A DNA stretch of 64,000 nt from Oceanibacterium hippocampi (GCF_900172325.1 NZ_FWFR01000001.1:2124335-2188334); one strand, 5' to 3'. Numbered from the stretch's first letter, positions 16,058 to 24,225 are shown. The notes: generated by a model from the letters alone, not told the origin. Program-made: numbers and translations.

Positions 16058-16839
16058 TGGCGCGTCTGACAAGCACCGAGGAGGGTGGCGGCATCGTCGT
16101 CGTCACCCTCGATCGCGCCGAGGCGATGAACGCCTTCGACACGCAGATGGCGCGCGAGATGCTGGAGCTGTTCGGCAATGTCCGGCGGCGGCGTGACGAC
16201 CTGCGCTGCGTGGTCCTCGCCGCGGCCGGCGGCAAGGCCTTCTCGGTCGGCGCCGACCTGAAGGAGCGGGACGGCATGAGCGTCGAGGACTGGCGCCGCC
16301 AGCATGCCCTGTTCCGTGACGCCTACGATACGCTCTGGCGCTTTCCCTGGCCGATCGTCGCCGCCGTCGAAGGCTACGCGCTCGGCGGCGGCTGCGAACT
16401 CGCGCTCGCCTGCGATTTCATCATCGCCTCCGAGACGGCCTCCTTCGCGCTGCCGGAAATTCGCCTCGGGATCATGCCGGGTTGCGGCGGCACGCAACTG
16501 CTGCCCCGCGCCATGCCTGAACGCGTGGCCCGCGAACTGATCTTTACCGGCAGACGCTTCGGGGCCGCCGAGGCGCAGGCCTGGGGTATGGTCAACCGCG
16601 TCGTCGCGCCGGGCGGCGCGCTCGCCGAGGCGCTTGAATCGGCGCGGGCCATCGCCGCCAACGCGCCGCTTGCCATCCAGGGGGCGAAGCGGGCGATCGA
16701 CCACGGCCTGCAGACCGATCTTTCCACGGCACTTGCCCTGGAGGTGTCGATCCACCAGCGGCTGTCGGCCAGCGACGACCGCATGGAAGGCATTGCGGCC
16801 TTCAACGGAAAACGCGCGCCACGATGGCGCAATCAATGA
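16057..16839 (+). CDS. enoyl-CoA hydratase/isomerase (crotonase) family protein
   Basis: 260 residues from the ATG at 16057 that overlaps the dctM stop. The crotonase oxyanion-hole region FSVGADLKE and the second one GYALGGGCELALACD are present. Both acidic residues of true hydratases can be matched: the Glu of GGGCE and the Glu of LPEIRLG, equivalent to Glu144 and Glu164 of rat crotonase. Water addition to a 2-enoyl-CoA is therefore the likely reaction, but the acyl group is unknown. It sits between the TRAP importer and the acyl-CoA synthetase, 16 bases before the latter. Confidence 0.9.
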   Translation: MARLTSTEEGGGIVVVTLDRAEAMNAFDTQMAREMLELFGNVRRRRDDLRCVVLAAAGGKAFSVGADLKERDGMSVEDWRRQHALFRDAYDTLWRFPWPIVAAVEGYALGGGCELALACDFIIASETASFALPEIRLGIMPGCGGTQLLPRAMPERVARELIFTGRRFGAAEAQAWGMVNRVVAPGGALAEALESARAIAANAPLAIQGAKRAIDHGLQTDLSTALALEVSIHQRLSASDDRMEGIAAFNGKRAPRWRNQ

Positions 16840-16855
16840 GAACGGGAGTTCACGG

Positions 16856-19030
16856 GTGAACGAGATCGTTTCCGGCGCCGGCGCAGAGGGCGCGGCACTG
16901 ACCGAATGGGACGCCAAGGCACTGCTCGCCGAGTACGGCATCAGGGTGCCGGGCGGGATCCGGCTGAGCGGCCCGGACGAGGTCGACGAGGCGGCCCTCT
17001 CGGCGCTCAAACCGCCCTTCGTCTGCAAGGTTCTGAACCGCGAGGGCGCGCACAAGAGCGATTTCGGCGGCTTGCGGCTCGGCCTGTCGACGGTGGCCGA
17101 GGTCCGCGCCGCGGCCGAGGCGGTGACGCAGGCGGCTCGCAAGGCCGGACTCGCCGTCGACGGCGTGCTGGTCGAGGAGCAGGCCGATCGCGGCACCGAG
17201 CTGGTGATCGGCGGCCTGGTCGATTCCCGTTTCGGTCCCTGCGTGATGGTCGGGCTCGGCGGCATCTTCGTCGAGATCTTCCAGGACGTCGCCTTTCGCG
17301 TCGCGCCGATCACCGAGGCCGATGCCCGGGCCATGCTGTCGGAACTGAAGGCGAGCGCCATCCTCGGCGGCGCCCGGGGCGGCAAGGCGGTCGATATCGA
17401 ACCCGCCGTGGCGGCCCTTCTCGCGATCGGCGGCGCCGACGGGCTGATGCTCTCGCAGGAAGGCCGGATCGCCGAGATCGACATCAATCCGCTTATCCTG
17501 AACGACGCCGGCGCCTTCGCGGCGGATGCCCGCATCATCCTGACAGGGGCCGAGGCCACGCCGCTGCCGGCGCCCGTGCCGCTCGACGAGGCGGCCACTG
17601 TGACGCGTTACGAAGCCCTGTTCCGGCCGCGCTCGATCGCCATTCTGGGCGCGTCGGCGACCGGCACCAGTTTCGGCAACGAGGTGATCCGCCACAGCCG
17701 CGCCTTCGGCTACAAGGGCAAGATCATTCCGATCCACCCCAAGGCCGACGAGGTCGAGGGACTGCCGGCCTGCCGTTCGCTCGCCGACCTGCCCGAGCCG
17801 GTCGATTTCGCCTATGTCGCGATCGGCGCCGAGGCCGCCGTCGCGGCGCTCGAGGCGGCGCCGGGCAAGGCCCGCTTCGTGCAGGTCATGTCGTCGGGCT
17901 TCGGCGAGGCGGCGGACGGCGTCGAGAACGAGCGCCGTCTGAAGCTGGCGGCCGAGAAGGGCGGGATGCGCGTGCTCGGGCCGAACTGCCTCGGCGTGCA
18001 TTCGCCCCGTGGCGGCCTCACGTTCGTCGGCAACGCCTTGCCCGGCGCCGGCCCCGTCGGGATCGTCTCGCAGTCCGGCGGCCTCGCCGTCGACATGATC
18101 CTGCGCGGCCAGAACATGGGCCTGCGCTTCGCCGCCGTGTCGACGCTCGGCAACAGCGTCGACCTGAAGCCGGCCGACCTGCTGGAATTCCATCTCGCCG
18201 ATCCCGAGACGAAGGTGATCGGCCTCTATCTCGAGGATGTCCGTGACGGCCGGCGCTTCGTCCAGCGGCTGGTCGAGGCGCGGGCGCGCAAGCCCGTCGT
18301 TCTCCTGGTCGGTGGACGGACCGACGCCGGGCGGCGCGCCGCCGCCTCGCATACCGGTTCGCTCGCCGCCGACAGCCGGCTCTGGGACGGCGTCGCCCGG
18401 CAGACCGGGGTGATCCTCACCGATACCCTCGACGGCTTCCTGAATGCGCTGCTCGGCTTCCAGATGCTGGTCGACGACGCGCGCGCGCCGGTCCAGCGCG
18501 TCGCCCTGTTCGGCAATGGCGGCGGGACCAGCGTGCTGGCCGCCGACGCGCTCGCCCGTGGCGGCCTGAGCGTGCCGAACGTTTCGCCGGAAACCCGCGC
18601 GCGCCTCGATGCCCTTGGCCTGCCGCCCGGGACCGGCCTCGACAATCCGATCGACACCCCGGCCGGCACCATGCGCCATCGCGATGGCGAGGTCGTCGGC
18701 GAGATCCTCGACATCCTTGTCGAGGGCGGCGAGTTCGACGCCATCGTCGTGCACGTGAACCTCACGGTCTTCGCCACGTCGAGCAACCAGAAGGTCGACG
18801 TCATCGGGAATATCGTCCGCGAGGCGGTGCGAATTCGCACGACCGTGCCGGAGGCCCCGCGACTGGCACTGGTCCTGCGTTCGGATGGCAGCGAGGTGAC
18901 CGAGAATCGCAAGCGGTCGGATCGCCGGACGGCGCTCGACGCCGGTCTGGCGGTCTATGATGAACTGGTCGACGCGGCTGCCGCGCTATCGGCGCTCGCC
19001 GCCTGGGAACGCTTCCGCGCGAGCCGCTGA
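16856..19030 (+). CDS. fused ADP-forming acyl-CoA synthetase (beta-alpha order)
   Basis: A 724-residue fusion from GTG 16856 (GGGAG seven bases upstream). The N-terminal 240 residues are an ATP-grasp domain (PPFVCKVLNREGAHKSDFGG, EIDINPLILND). They are followed by a CoA-binding domain (FRPRSIAILGASATGTSFGN, IPIHPKADEVEG) and a succinyl-CoA-ligase-like domain with the phosphohistidine segment AASHTGSLAA near residue 499. It converts acid + CoA + ATP to acyl-CoA + ADP + phosphate. The more familiar fused enzymes, such as Pat-type proteins, have the CoA-binding part first. It lies downstream of the importer and hydratase, so it probably activates the imported acid. Confidence 0.93.
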   Translation: MNEIVSGAGAEGAALTEWDAKALLAEYGIRVPGGIRLSGPDEVDEAALSALKPPFVCKVLNREGAHKSDFGGLRLGLSTVAEVRAAAEAVTQAARKAGLAVDGVLVEEQADRGTELVIGGLVDSRFGPCVMVGLGGIFVEIFQDVAFRVAPITEADARAMLSELKASAILGGARGGKAVDIEPAVAALLAIGGADGLMLSQEGRIAEIDINPLILNDAGAFAADARIILTGAEATPLPAPVPLDEAATVTRYEALFRPRSIAILGASATGTSFGNEVIRHSRAFGYKGKIIPIHPKADEVEGLPACRSLADLPEPVDFAYVAIGAEAAVAALEAAPGKARFVQVMSSGFGEAADGVENERRLKLAAEKGGMRVLGPNCLGVHSPRGGLTFVGNALPGAGPVGIVSQSGGLAVDMILRGQNMGLRFAAVSTLGNSVDLKPADLLEFHLADPETKVIGLYLEDVRDGRRFVQRLVEARARKPVVLLVGGRTDAGRRAAASHTGSLAADSRLWDGVARQTGVILTDTLDGFLNALLGFQMLVDDARAPVQRVALFGNGGGTSVLAADALARGGLSVPNVSPETRARLDALGLPPGTGLDNPIDTPAGTMRHRDGEVVGEILDILVEGGEFDAIVVHVNLTVFATSSNQKVDVIGNIVREAVRIRTTVPEAPRLALVLRSDGSEVTENRKRSDRRTALDAGLAVYDELVDAAAALSALAAWERFRASR

Positions 19031-19115
19031 AATCTCCTCCCGACGGCATCCGGAAGGCAAACGCCGGACCCCGCGGGACAAGGACGGCAGCGTCTCAGCA
19101 ACGTAAGACATTAGC

Positions 19116-19127
19116 TTTGTCAACAAT
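19116..19127. promoter_or_regulatory. proposed GntR operator, site D (TTTGTCAACAAT)
   Basis: One mismatch from the reverse form of the site A palindrome, 95 bases upstream of the SucC-like gene. TTGTCA at 19117-19122 is followed after 16 bases by TGTATC, so the site overlaps a plausible -35 box. On the minus strand GATTGTTGACAA is followed by AGCTAATGTC, which keeps part of the flank shared by sites A and C. Confidence 0.55.
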
Positions 19128-19221
19128 CTCTATTTGTGTGTATCCTGCCAGTTGAGTTCGCGGATCGCCGACGAGGCGTAACAGCCTCCCGGTCCGCAAG
19201 GCAGGGAAGACCGGAGGGGTC

Positions 19222-20430
19222 ATGAAGCTTGTCGAAGACAGCACCAAGCAATTGCTGAGGAGCAGGGGCCTGCCGGTGCCGGCCGGCGGGGTCGCGACCA
19301 CGGCGGCGGAATGCGCCGAACTGGCGCGCGAGCTCGGCGGCGCCGTGGCGGTCAAGGCGCTGGTCGCCGCCGGGCGCCGGGGCAAGGCCGGGCTGGTGAA
19401 GCTCGCCGCCTCGCCGGACGAGGCGAAAGCTGCCGCCACCGACATTCTCGGCAAGGAGATCGCCGGCCGGCCGGTCGAACGGCTCTACGTCGAGAAGCGT
19501 CTCGATATCGCGGAGGAATTCTACGTCAGCTTCGCCTTTTCCGACCGGGCGCCGAAGATCGTCCTGTCATCCAAGGGCGGGGTCGACATCGAACATGTCT
19601 TCGAGACCGAGCCCGGGTCGGTCCTGCAGGCCGACATCGACGCCGCCCGCGGTTTGCGTCCGTGGGACGCGACCGAACTCTGGTCGCAGGCCGGCCTGAC
19701 CGGCCGCACCCTGCCGACGGTCGCGCGGCTCACGGCCGAGCTGTATGCGGCCTTCGTCGCCCTCGATGCCCAGATGCTCGAAATCAATCCACTGGCCATC
19801 GACCCGGACGGCAAGCCCTGTCTGGTCGGCGCGATGATGGAGATCGACGACGACGCGCTGTTCCGCCATCCGGAGCTCGCCCACGGGCCGTCGCGGCATG
19901 CTTCGGAAAATCCGCGCGAGCGTGCCGTGCTCGAGGCGAACCGGGCCTATCCGGGCGGCGATTCCCGTTACACCGAACTCGAAGGCGATATCGGCCTGCT
20001 GGTGGCCGGCGGCGGCGCGGGACTGCTTCAGCACGACCTGATCGTCGGCATGGGCGGCAGGCCGGCAAATCACTCGGACATGAGCCCGGCGCCCGGCACC
20101 GAGAAGATGGAGGCCGTCCTCGACGCGGTGTTCACCAACCCGCGCGCCCGCAGCCTGCTCATCGGTTACAACTATCTGCAGATGGCGCCCTGCGATCATG
20201 TCGTGAAGGCGCTGGTCAAGTCGGTCGCCCGCAACAAGGTCGACGCGACCCGCTTTCCCATCGTGCTCCGGCTGTTCGGCCCGCGCGAGGCGGAGGCGCG
20301 GGCGCTCGCGGCGACGATACCCGGCATCCGCTACCTGCCGCCCGGATCGAGCCTCGAGGACGGGGCACGGACCATCGTCACCCTGACCGAGCAGGTCCGG
20401 GAGAATTCCAAGCAGGTGGCAGGACAATGA
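19222..20430 (+). CDS. succinate/malate-CoA ligase beta-like subunit (ATP-grasp)
   Basis: 402 residues, as in SucC or MtkA, with GGAGGGG before the ATG. The N-terminus (KQLLRSRGLPVPAGG) and DAQMLEINPLAIDPDGKPCLVG match the ATP-grasp part. The sequence GDIGLLVAGGGAGLLQHDLI matches the second domain. The usual LDxK motif after EINPL reads VGAMMEIDDDALFRHPEL, so the protein is diverged from housekeeping SucC. Its stop overlaps the alpha-subunit start. It is not next to TCA-cycle genes, and with its partner it is more likely a pathway-specific acid-CoA ligase. Confidence 0.88.
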   Translation: MKLVEDSTKQLLRSRGLPVPAGGVATTAAECAELARELGGAVAVKALVAAGRRGKAGLVKLAASPDEAKAAATDILGKEIAGRPVERLYVEKRLDIAEEFYVSFAFSDRAPKIVLSSKGGVDIEHVFETEPGSVLQADIDAARGLRPWDATELWSQAGLTGRTLPTVARLTAELYAAFVALDAQMLEINPLAIDPDGKPCLVGAMMEIDDDALFRHPELAHGPSRHASENPRERAVLEANRAYPGGDSRYTELEGDIGLLVAGGGAGLLQHDLIVGMGGRPANHSDMSPAPGTEKMEAVLDAVFTNPRARSLLIGYNYLQMAPCDHVVKALVKSVARNKVDATRFPIVLRLFGPREAEARALAATIPGIRYLPPGSSLEDGARTIVTLTEQVRENSKQVAGQ

Positions 20431-21341
20431 GCATTCTCATCGATGAGGAAACCCGGGTCGTGGTCCAGGGGATCACCGGGAACCAGGGGCGTTTCGACAC
20501 CAAGCTCTCGCTTGCCTACGGGGTCAATATCGTCGCCGGCGTGACCCCCGGCCGCGGCGGCGAGGCGGTCGAGGGCGTGCCGGTCTTCAACACGGTGCGC
20601 CAGGCGGTCGAAAGCACCGGGGCCAACGCGGCGGTGCTCTACGTGCCGCTGCTCGGCGTCCGAGACGCGGTCATCGAATCGGTCGAGGCGGGCTGCAAGG
20701 TCCTGCTGGCGACCACCGAGAATGTCCCGCGCCACGACGCGGTCGCGGCGGTTGCCGCCGCCCGCAATGCCGGCGCCTGGCTGGTCGGCTTTAACACCAA
20801 CGGCATCATCTCGCCCGGCAAGTGCAAGCTCGGCGGCATCGGCGGCGACGATCCGGACGCGGTCTATCCGGCCGGCCGCATCGGTGTCGTTTCCCGCTCG
20901 GGCGGCATGTCGGCCGAGATCTCATGGGCCCTGGCGCGCGGCGGCTACGGTGTCTCGACCGCCGTCTCCATGGGCGGCGACCGGACGACCGGGCGCTCGA
21001 TGAGCGAGTATCTGGAACTCTTCGAGGCCGACCCGGACACCGACGCCATGGTGATCTATGGCGAGCCCGGGACGAGCAACGAATCGCAGGTCGGCGAGGC
21101 GATCCGCGCCGGCCGCCTGAGCAAGCCGGTGGTGGCGCTGGTTGCCGGTGCGTTCCAGGAGAACTATCCCGCCGGCGTGAGCTTCGGCCATGTCGCGGCG
21201 ATGATCGGTGACAGCGCCGATACCGCCACCGCCAAGCGCCGGATGCTGCGCGACGCCGGCGCCCATGTGGTGGAGTCGCTTGACGAGATCCCGGTCCTGC
21301 TGAAAGGACTCGTTCCGCAGACGGCGGCGCCGCGCCCGTAA
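20427..21341 (+). CDS. succinate/malate-CoA ligase alpha-like subunit
   Basis: 304 residues, starting in the ATGA overlap with the beta subunit. The CoA-binding motif (VVVQGITGNQGRFDTKLSL), VEGVPVFNTVRQAV, and the second domain (GRIGVVSRSGGMSAEISWAL) follow SucD order. The His that is phosphorylated in SucD can be placed in SFGHVAAMI near residue 255, though the usual GHAGA context is changed. It forms the CoA-side subunit of a heteromeric ADP- or GDP-forming ligase. Seven bases separate it from the exporter gene, so all four genes from 19222 to 23248 look like one transcript. Confidence 0.88.
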   Translation: MSILIDEETRVVVQGITGNQGRFDTKLSLAYGVNIVAGVTPGRGGEAVEGVPVFNTVRQAVESTGANAAVLYVPLLGVRDAVIESVEAGCKVLLATTENVPRHDAVAAVAAARNAGAWLVGFNTNGIISPGKCKLGGIGGDDPDAVYPAGRIGVVSRSGGMSAEISWALARGGYGVSTAVSMGGDRTTGRSMSEYLELFEADPDTDAMVIYGEPGTSNESQVGEAIRAGRLSKPVVALVAGAFQENYPAGVSFGHVAAMIGDSADTATAKRRMLRDAGAHVVESLDEIPVLLKGLVPQTAAPRP

Positions 21342-21348
21342 GGCCCTC

Positions 21349-22377
21349 ATGTCCCGTTTCGTCAACGCCGTGGCGGGCAGCGGCCCGCGCCGTATCCGCG
21401 CCGCCCTGGTCGAGATCGCCCCGGGGCTGGCACTCACCTGCATGATCGCGGCGGCCGCGGCCTTCGTTTCGGCGACCTATGGCGGCCCGGTCATGCTGCT
21501 CGCGCTGCTGATGGGCATGGCGCTCAACTTCACCGCCGAGCAGCCGCGGGCGGCGCCCGGCATCCGCTTCGCCTCGAAGCGGGTCCTGCGCTTCGGCGTC
21601 GCCCTGCTCGGGCTTCGCATCACCTTCGGCGACGTCATGGCGCTCGGCCTCGGGACGATCGAGCTGGTCGTCGCCGGCGTGCTCCTGACCATCGCCGCCG
21701 GGATCGCCACCGCGGCCCTGCTGGGCAGCAGCCGGACCTTCGGCGTTCTGGTCGGCGGGGCGACGGCGATCTGCGGCGCCTCGGCCGCACTTGCGATCGC
21801 CTCGGTGCTGCCACAACGGAGCAGCGGCGAGAAGGAGGTGATCTTCACCGTCGTCTCGGTGACGGCGCTATCGACGCTTGCGATGATCATCTATCCGGCG
21901 CTGTTCTCGGTGCTCGGCTTCTCCCATCACGAGATCGGCATCCTGCTCGGCGCCACCATTCACGATGTCGCCCAGGTGGTCGGCGCCGGATACGCCGTGT
22001 CGGACGAGGCCGGCGATACCGCGACGATCGTCAAGCTGTTCCGGGTCGCGCTGCTGCTGCCGACCGTCTTCGTCATCTCCCTGGTCGTCGCCCGTCGCGG
22101 CCGGCGGAACGGCGGCGGCGCCTCGCTGATCCCGTTCTTCGCGCTCGGCTTCGCCGCGCTGGTGGTCGTGCGCTCGAGCGGCGTGTTGCCGGACGCGGTA
22201 TTGCAGCCGCTGAGCGACCTGTCGCGCGGCTGCCTGGTTGCGGCGGTCGCGGCGATCGGTCTTTCGACGTCGATGCGCGATATCGTGAAGGTCGGCTACC
22301 GGCCGGTGGTCATGGCCGGCACGTCGACCCTGGTGCTTCTCGTCTTTTCCATGCTGGCGGTGGCCTATGCCCTCTGA
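21349..22377 (+). CDS. YeiH-family (UPF0324) membrane protein, putative sulfate/sulfite exporter
   Basis: 342 residues with about ten hydrophobic helices. Family signatures are VRFGVALLGLRITFGD-like RFGVALLGLRITFGD near residue 82, GATAICGASAALAIASVL near 136, and GATIHDVAQVVGAGYAVSD near 202. Some members of this family are encoded with sulfonate-degradation genes and are thought to export sulfite or sulfate; others have no known role. It is encoded in the same run as the SucCD-like ligase, which is unusual. Ten of its last codons overlap the start of the hydrolase gene. Confidence 0.9.
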   Translation: MSRFVNAVAGSGPRRIRAALVEIAPGLALTCMIAAAAAFVSATYGGPVMLLALLMGMALNFTAEQPRAAPGIRFASKRVLRFGVALLGLRITFGDVMALGLGTIELVVAGVLLTIAAGIATAALLGSSRTFGVLVGGATAICGASAALAIASVLPQRSSGEKEVIFTVVSVTALSTLAMIIYPALFSVLGFSHHEIGILLGATIHDVAQVVGAGYAVSDEAGDTATIVKLFRVALLLPTVFVISLVVARRGRRNGGGASLIPFFALGFAALVVVRSSGVLPDAVLQPLSDLSRGCLVAAVAAIGLSTSMRDIVKVGYRPVVMAGTSTLVLLVFSMLAVAYAL

Positions 22378-23248
22378 CGAAACGCCGGACTGGTTCCGAC
22401 AGGCCCTGGCCGATAAGCCGGAGGAAATCGACCTCGCGGTCGATGGCGGCACGGTCCATGTCCTTCTGTGGGGGACGGGGCCGGGACGGCCGCTGATCCT
22501 GGTCCATGGCAACGGCGCGCACGCGCGCTGGTGGAGCTTCATCGCTCCCTCGCTGGCGAGCGGGCGGCGGGTGGCGGCGCTCGACCTCGGCGGAATGGGC
22601 GACAGCGGCGGGCGGGCGAACTATTCGCCCGACAGCTTCGCCGCCGAGCTCGAAACGCTCGCCCGCCGGCTGTGCGCCGACAGCGGGCATGACGCGGTCG
22701 ATATCGCCGCCCACAGTTTCGGCGGCCTGGTCTCGACCTGGTTCACCTATCACCACCCGGCGCTGGTAAACCGCCTGGTGCTTCTCGACGTCCCGTTCCC
22801 GGTGGAACGCGGCTTCCGTCCCAATTGGCGGCGCCAGGACGGCCGCCGGTCGATCTTCCCGAGCCGGGAAGCGGCGCTCGACCGGTTCCGGCTGCTGCCC
22901 GCCCAGCCCTGCGAGAACGGCTACCTGGTCGATTACATCGCCGGCCATTCGATACGCGAGACGGCCGAAGGCTGGACCTGGAAATTCACCGCCAATCCCT
23001 GGGATTACGAGCCCTTCCAGGGGGACTTCTGGCCCCGTCTCGGCGAGGCGGCGGGCGGCCTCGCGCGGCCCCCGGTCCTGGTCCGGGGGGCGGCAAGCGC
23101 GCTTTGCACGGCGGAGATGGAGGATCGCTGGCGGGTGCTATTCGGGGACAGTGTCGAGATCGACGTCATCGAGGGCGCCCATCACCATCTCATGCTCGAC
23201 CAGCCCTTGCGGCTGGCGGCCGTGCTGGCGCACCGGACCGGCCCCTGA
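22367..23248 (+). CDS. alpha/beta hydrolase
   Basis: A 293-residue protein starting inside the last codons of the YeiH gene (11-base overlap, ATG 22367). The oxyanion HGNGAHARWW is near residues 47-56, the nucleophile elbow is AHSFGG with Ser117, and the C-terminal catalytic His lies in EGAHHHLMLDQP. No signal peptide is seen, so it acts in the cytoplasm. It may hydrolyse an ester, lactone or thioester of the pathway. The last 111 bases overlap, on the opposite strand, the DUF6306 gene. Confidence 0.9.
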   Translation: MPSDETPDWFRQALADKPEEIDLAVDGGTVHVLLWGTGPGRPLILVHGNGAHARWWSFIAPSLASGRRVAALDLGGMGDSGGRANYSPDSFAAELETLARRLCADSGHDAVDIAAHSFGGLVSTWFTYHHPALVNRLVLLDVPFPVERGFRPNWRRQDGRRSIFPSREAALDRFRLLPAQPCENGYLVDYIAGHSIRETAEGWTWKFTANPWDYEPFQGDFWPRLGEAAGGLARPPVLVRGAASALCTAEMEDRWRVLFGDSVEIDVIEGAHHHLMLDQPLRLAAVLAHRTGP

Positions 23249-23797
23249 CCCGGCGACCCCGCGGACCATTTCCGAGGCGAGCTTCCGGCCGAGAACGATA
23301 GTCCGTTCATGGCTTTCCAGCATCATCCTGAGATCCCGGTGGAGCACATCGTCGGCGATCCGCGCGAGGTTTTTCCGGAGTGTCTCGACAACCGCCGACT
23401 GTCCGCGTTCGAGCAGGTCCATCCGGCGCCTTGCCGTCGTTGCCGCGACCAGCCTGTCGTGGAAATCGCCCGTCCGCCCGGTCGGGCGGCCGCCCAGGCG
23501 GATGATGTGATCGGACAACATGGCGCAGAAGCGGGCCTGGTCGTCGGCGATCGCGCGCAGGAACCGCCGCTCCCCGGGGCGGCCCGCGGCCTCGACGATG
23601 CGGACGATCCCGCGCGCACCGGCGCGCGCGCCCTCCAGCAGGCGGTTGAGCAGCGCGACGGTTTCGACCGGACCCAGGTAGCCGAGATAGGCGGGGTCGA
23701 GTTCGGGCAGGAAACAGGGCGGGGACGCGAAGGGGCGCGGTTCCTCTGAACTGTCCGGTTCGGTCTGCCGGCCTGCGGTTTCGTTTCTCTCGGTCAT
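23138..23797 (-). CDS. DUF6306 (ferritin-like helical) protein
   Basis: 219 residues from the ATG at 23797. A longer frame upstream has a composition unlike the family. The core (about residues 30-170) matches what I recall of DUF6306: NRLLEGARAGARGIVRIVEA, DDQARFCAMLSDHIIRLGG, TGDFHDRLVAA, RGQSAVVETL and a final helix with MLESHERTIVLGRK. It is predicted all-helical. The function of the domain is unknown. It follows a small membrane-anchored protein by 11 bases and appears to be in the same operon. The 3' 111 bases are antisense to the alpha/beta hydrolase gene and encode a less conserved tail. Confidence 0.8.
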   Translation of the reverse strand: MTERNETAGRQTEPDSSEEPRPFASPPCFLPELDPAYLGYLGPVETVALLNRLLEGARAGARGIVRIVEAAGRPGERRFLRAIADDQARFCAMLSDHIIRLGGRPTGRTGDFHDRLVAATTARRRMDLLERGQSAVVETLRKNLARIADDVLHRDLRMMLESHERTIVLGRKLASEMVRGVAGSGAGPVRQHGRQPQGLVEHEMVMGALDDVDLDTVPE

Positions 23798-23808
23798 GCG
23801 CCGCGTTG

Positions 23809-24093
23809 CTACAGCCCGAGCCAGCCGAGCAGCGTCGCGAGCGCGAAGGCGAGGAGGAGGGCGGCGGCGAGTTGCCGGCGATGCTGCGTCGGACCGGCCG
23901 ATGGGCGCCAGAGATCGCGCATCAGGCCGCGGCGCTGTCGCTGTACCGAGGCGCGGAGCGGGAGCGGCTGCCGGATTTGCAGGGCGCGGTCTTCCGGACG
24001 ATAGCCCTGCAGGGCGAGCCGGGCCAGCCGCGCCACCGCTTCGTTGTCGCCATCGCTGCGCATGCAGCATCTGAAATGCAGGTCGGAGTGCAT
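23809..24093 (-). CDS. small protein with a C-terminal membrane anchor
   Basis: A 94-residue product from ATG 24093, preceded by GGAGAACGAG. The first 70 residues are polar and Arg-rich (CCMRSDGDNEAVARLARLA, GYRPEDRALQ). The last 20 (LAAALLLAFALATLLGWLGL) form one hydrophobic helix that ends the protein, a tail-anchor layout. I do not recognise a family. It is first in a two-gene reverse operon with the DUF6306 protein and is divergent from a LysR regulator, which may control it. Confidence 0.72.
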   Translation of the reverse strand: MHSDLHFRCCMRSDGDNEAVARLARLALQGYRPEDRALQIRQPLPLRASVQRQRRGLMRDLWRPSAGPTQHRRQLAAALLLAFALATLLGWLGL

Positions 24094-24157
24094 GTCTCGT
24101 TCTCCGCGGCCGGGGCCGCGCGGCAGTCCCGCGACATCGGAATGGCCGCTTCCTGGC

Positions 24158-24186
24158 ACGTTATGGGGTGGCTTTACTTTAGACAA
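24158..24186 (-). promoter_or_regulatory. candidate sigma-70 promoter of the small-protein/DUF6306 operon
   Basis: On the minus strand TTGTCT is followed after 17 bases by TAACGT, which would start a transcript about 55-60 bases before the ATG at 24093. The AT-rich surroundings contrast with the GC-rich genes. Confidence 0.45.
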
Positions 24187-24203
24187 ACGATAAAAAATGG
24201 ATG

Positions 24204-24225
24204 TTGATATCGGTCTCATTGATAT
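24204..24225. promoter_or_regulatory. paired TTGATAT direct repeats upstream of the LysR gene
   Basis: TTGATAT occurs at 24204-24210 and 24219-24225, start to start 15 bases, inside the AT-rich divergent spacer. The second copy is within 31 bases of the LysR start. This could be a LysR autoregulatory site. The link rests on position only. Confidence 0.35.
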
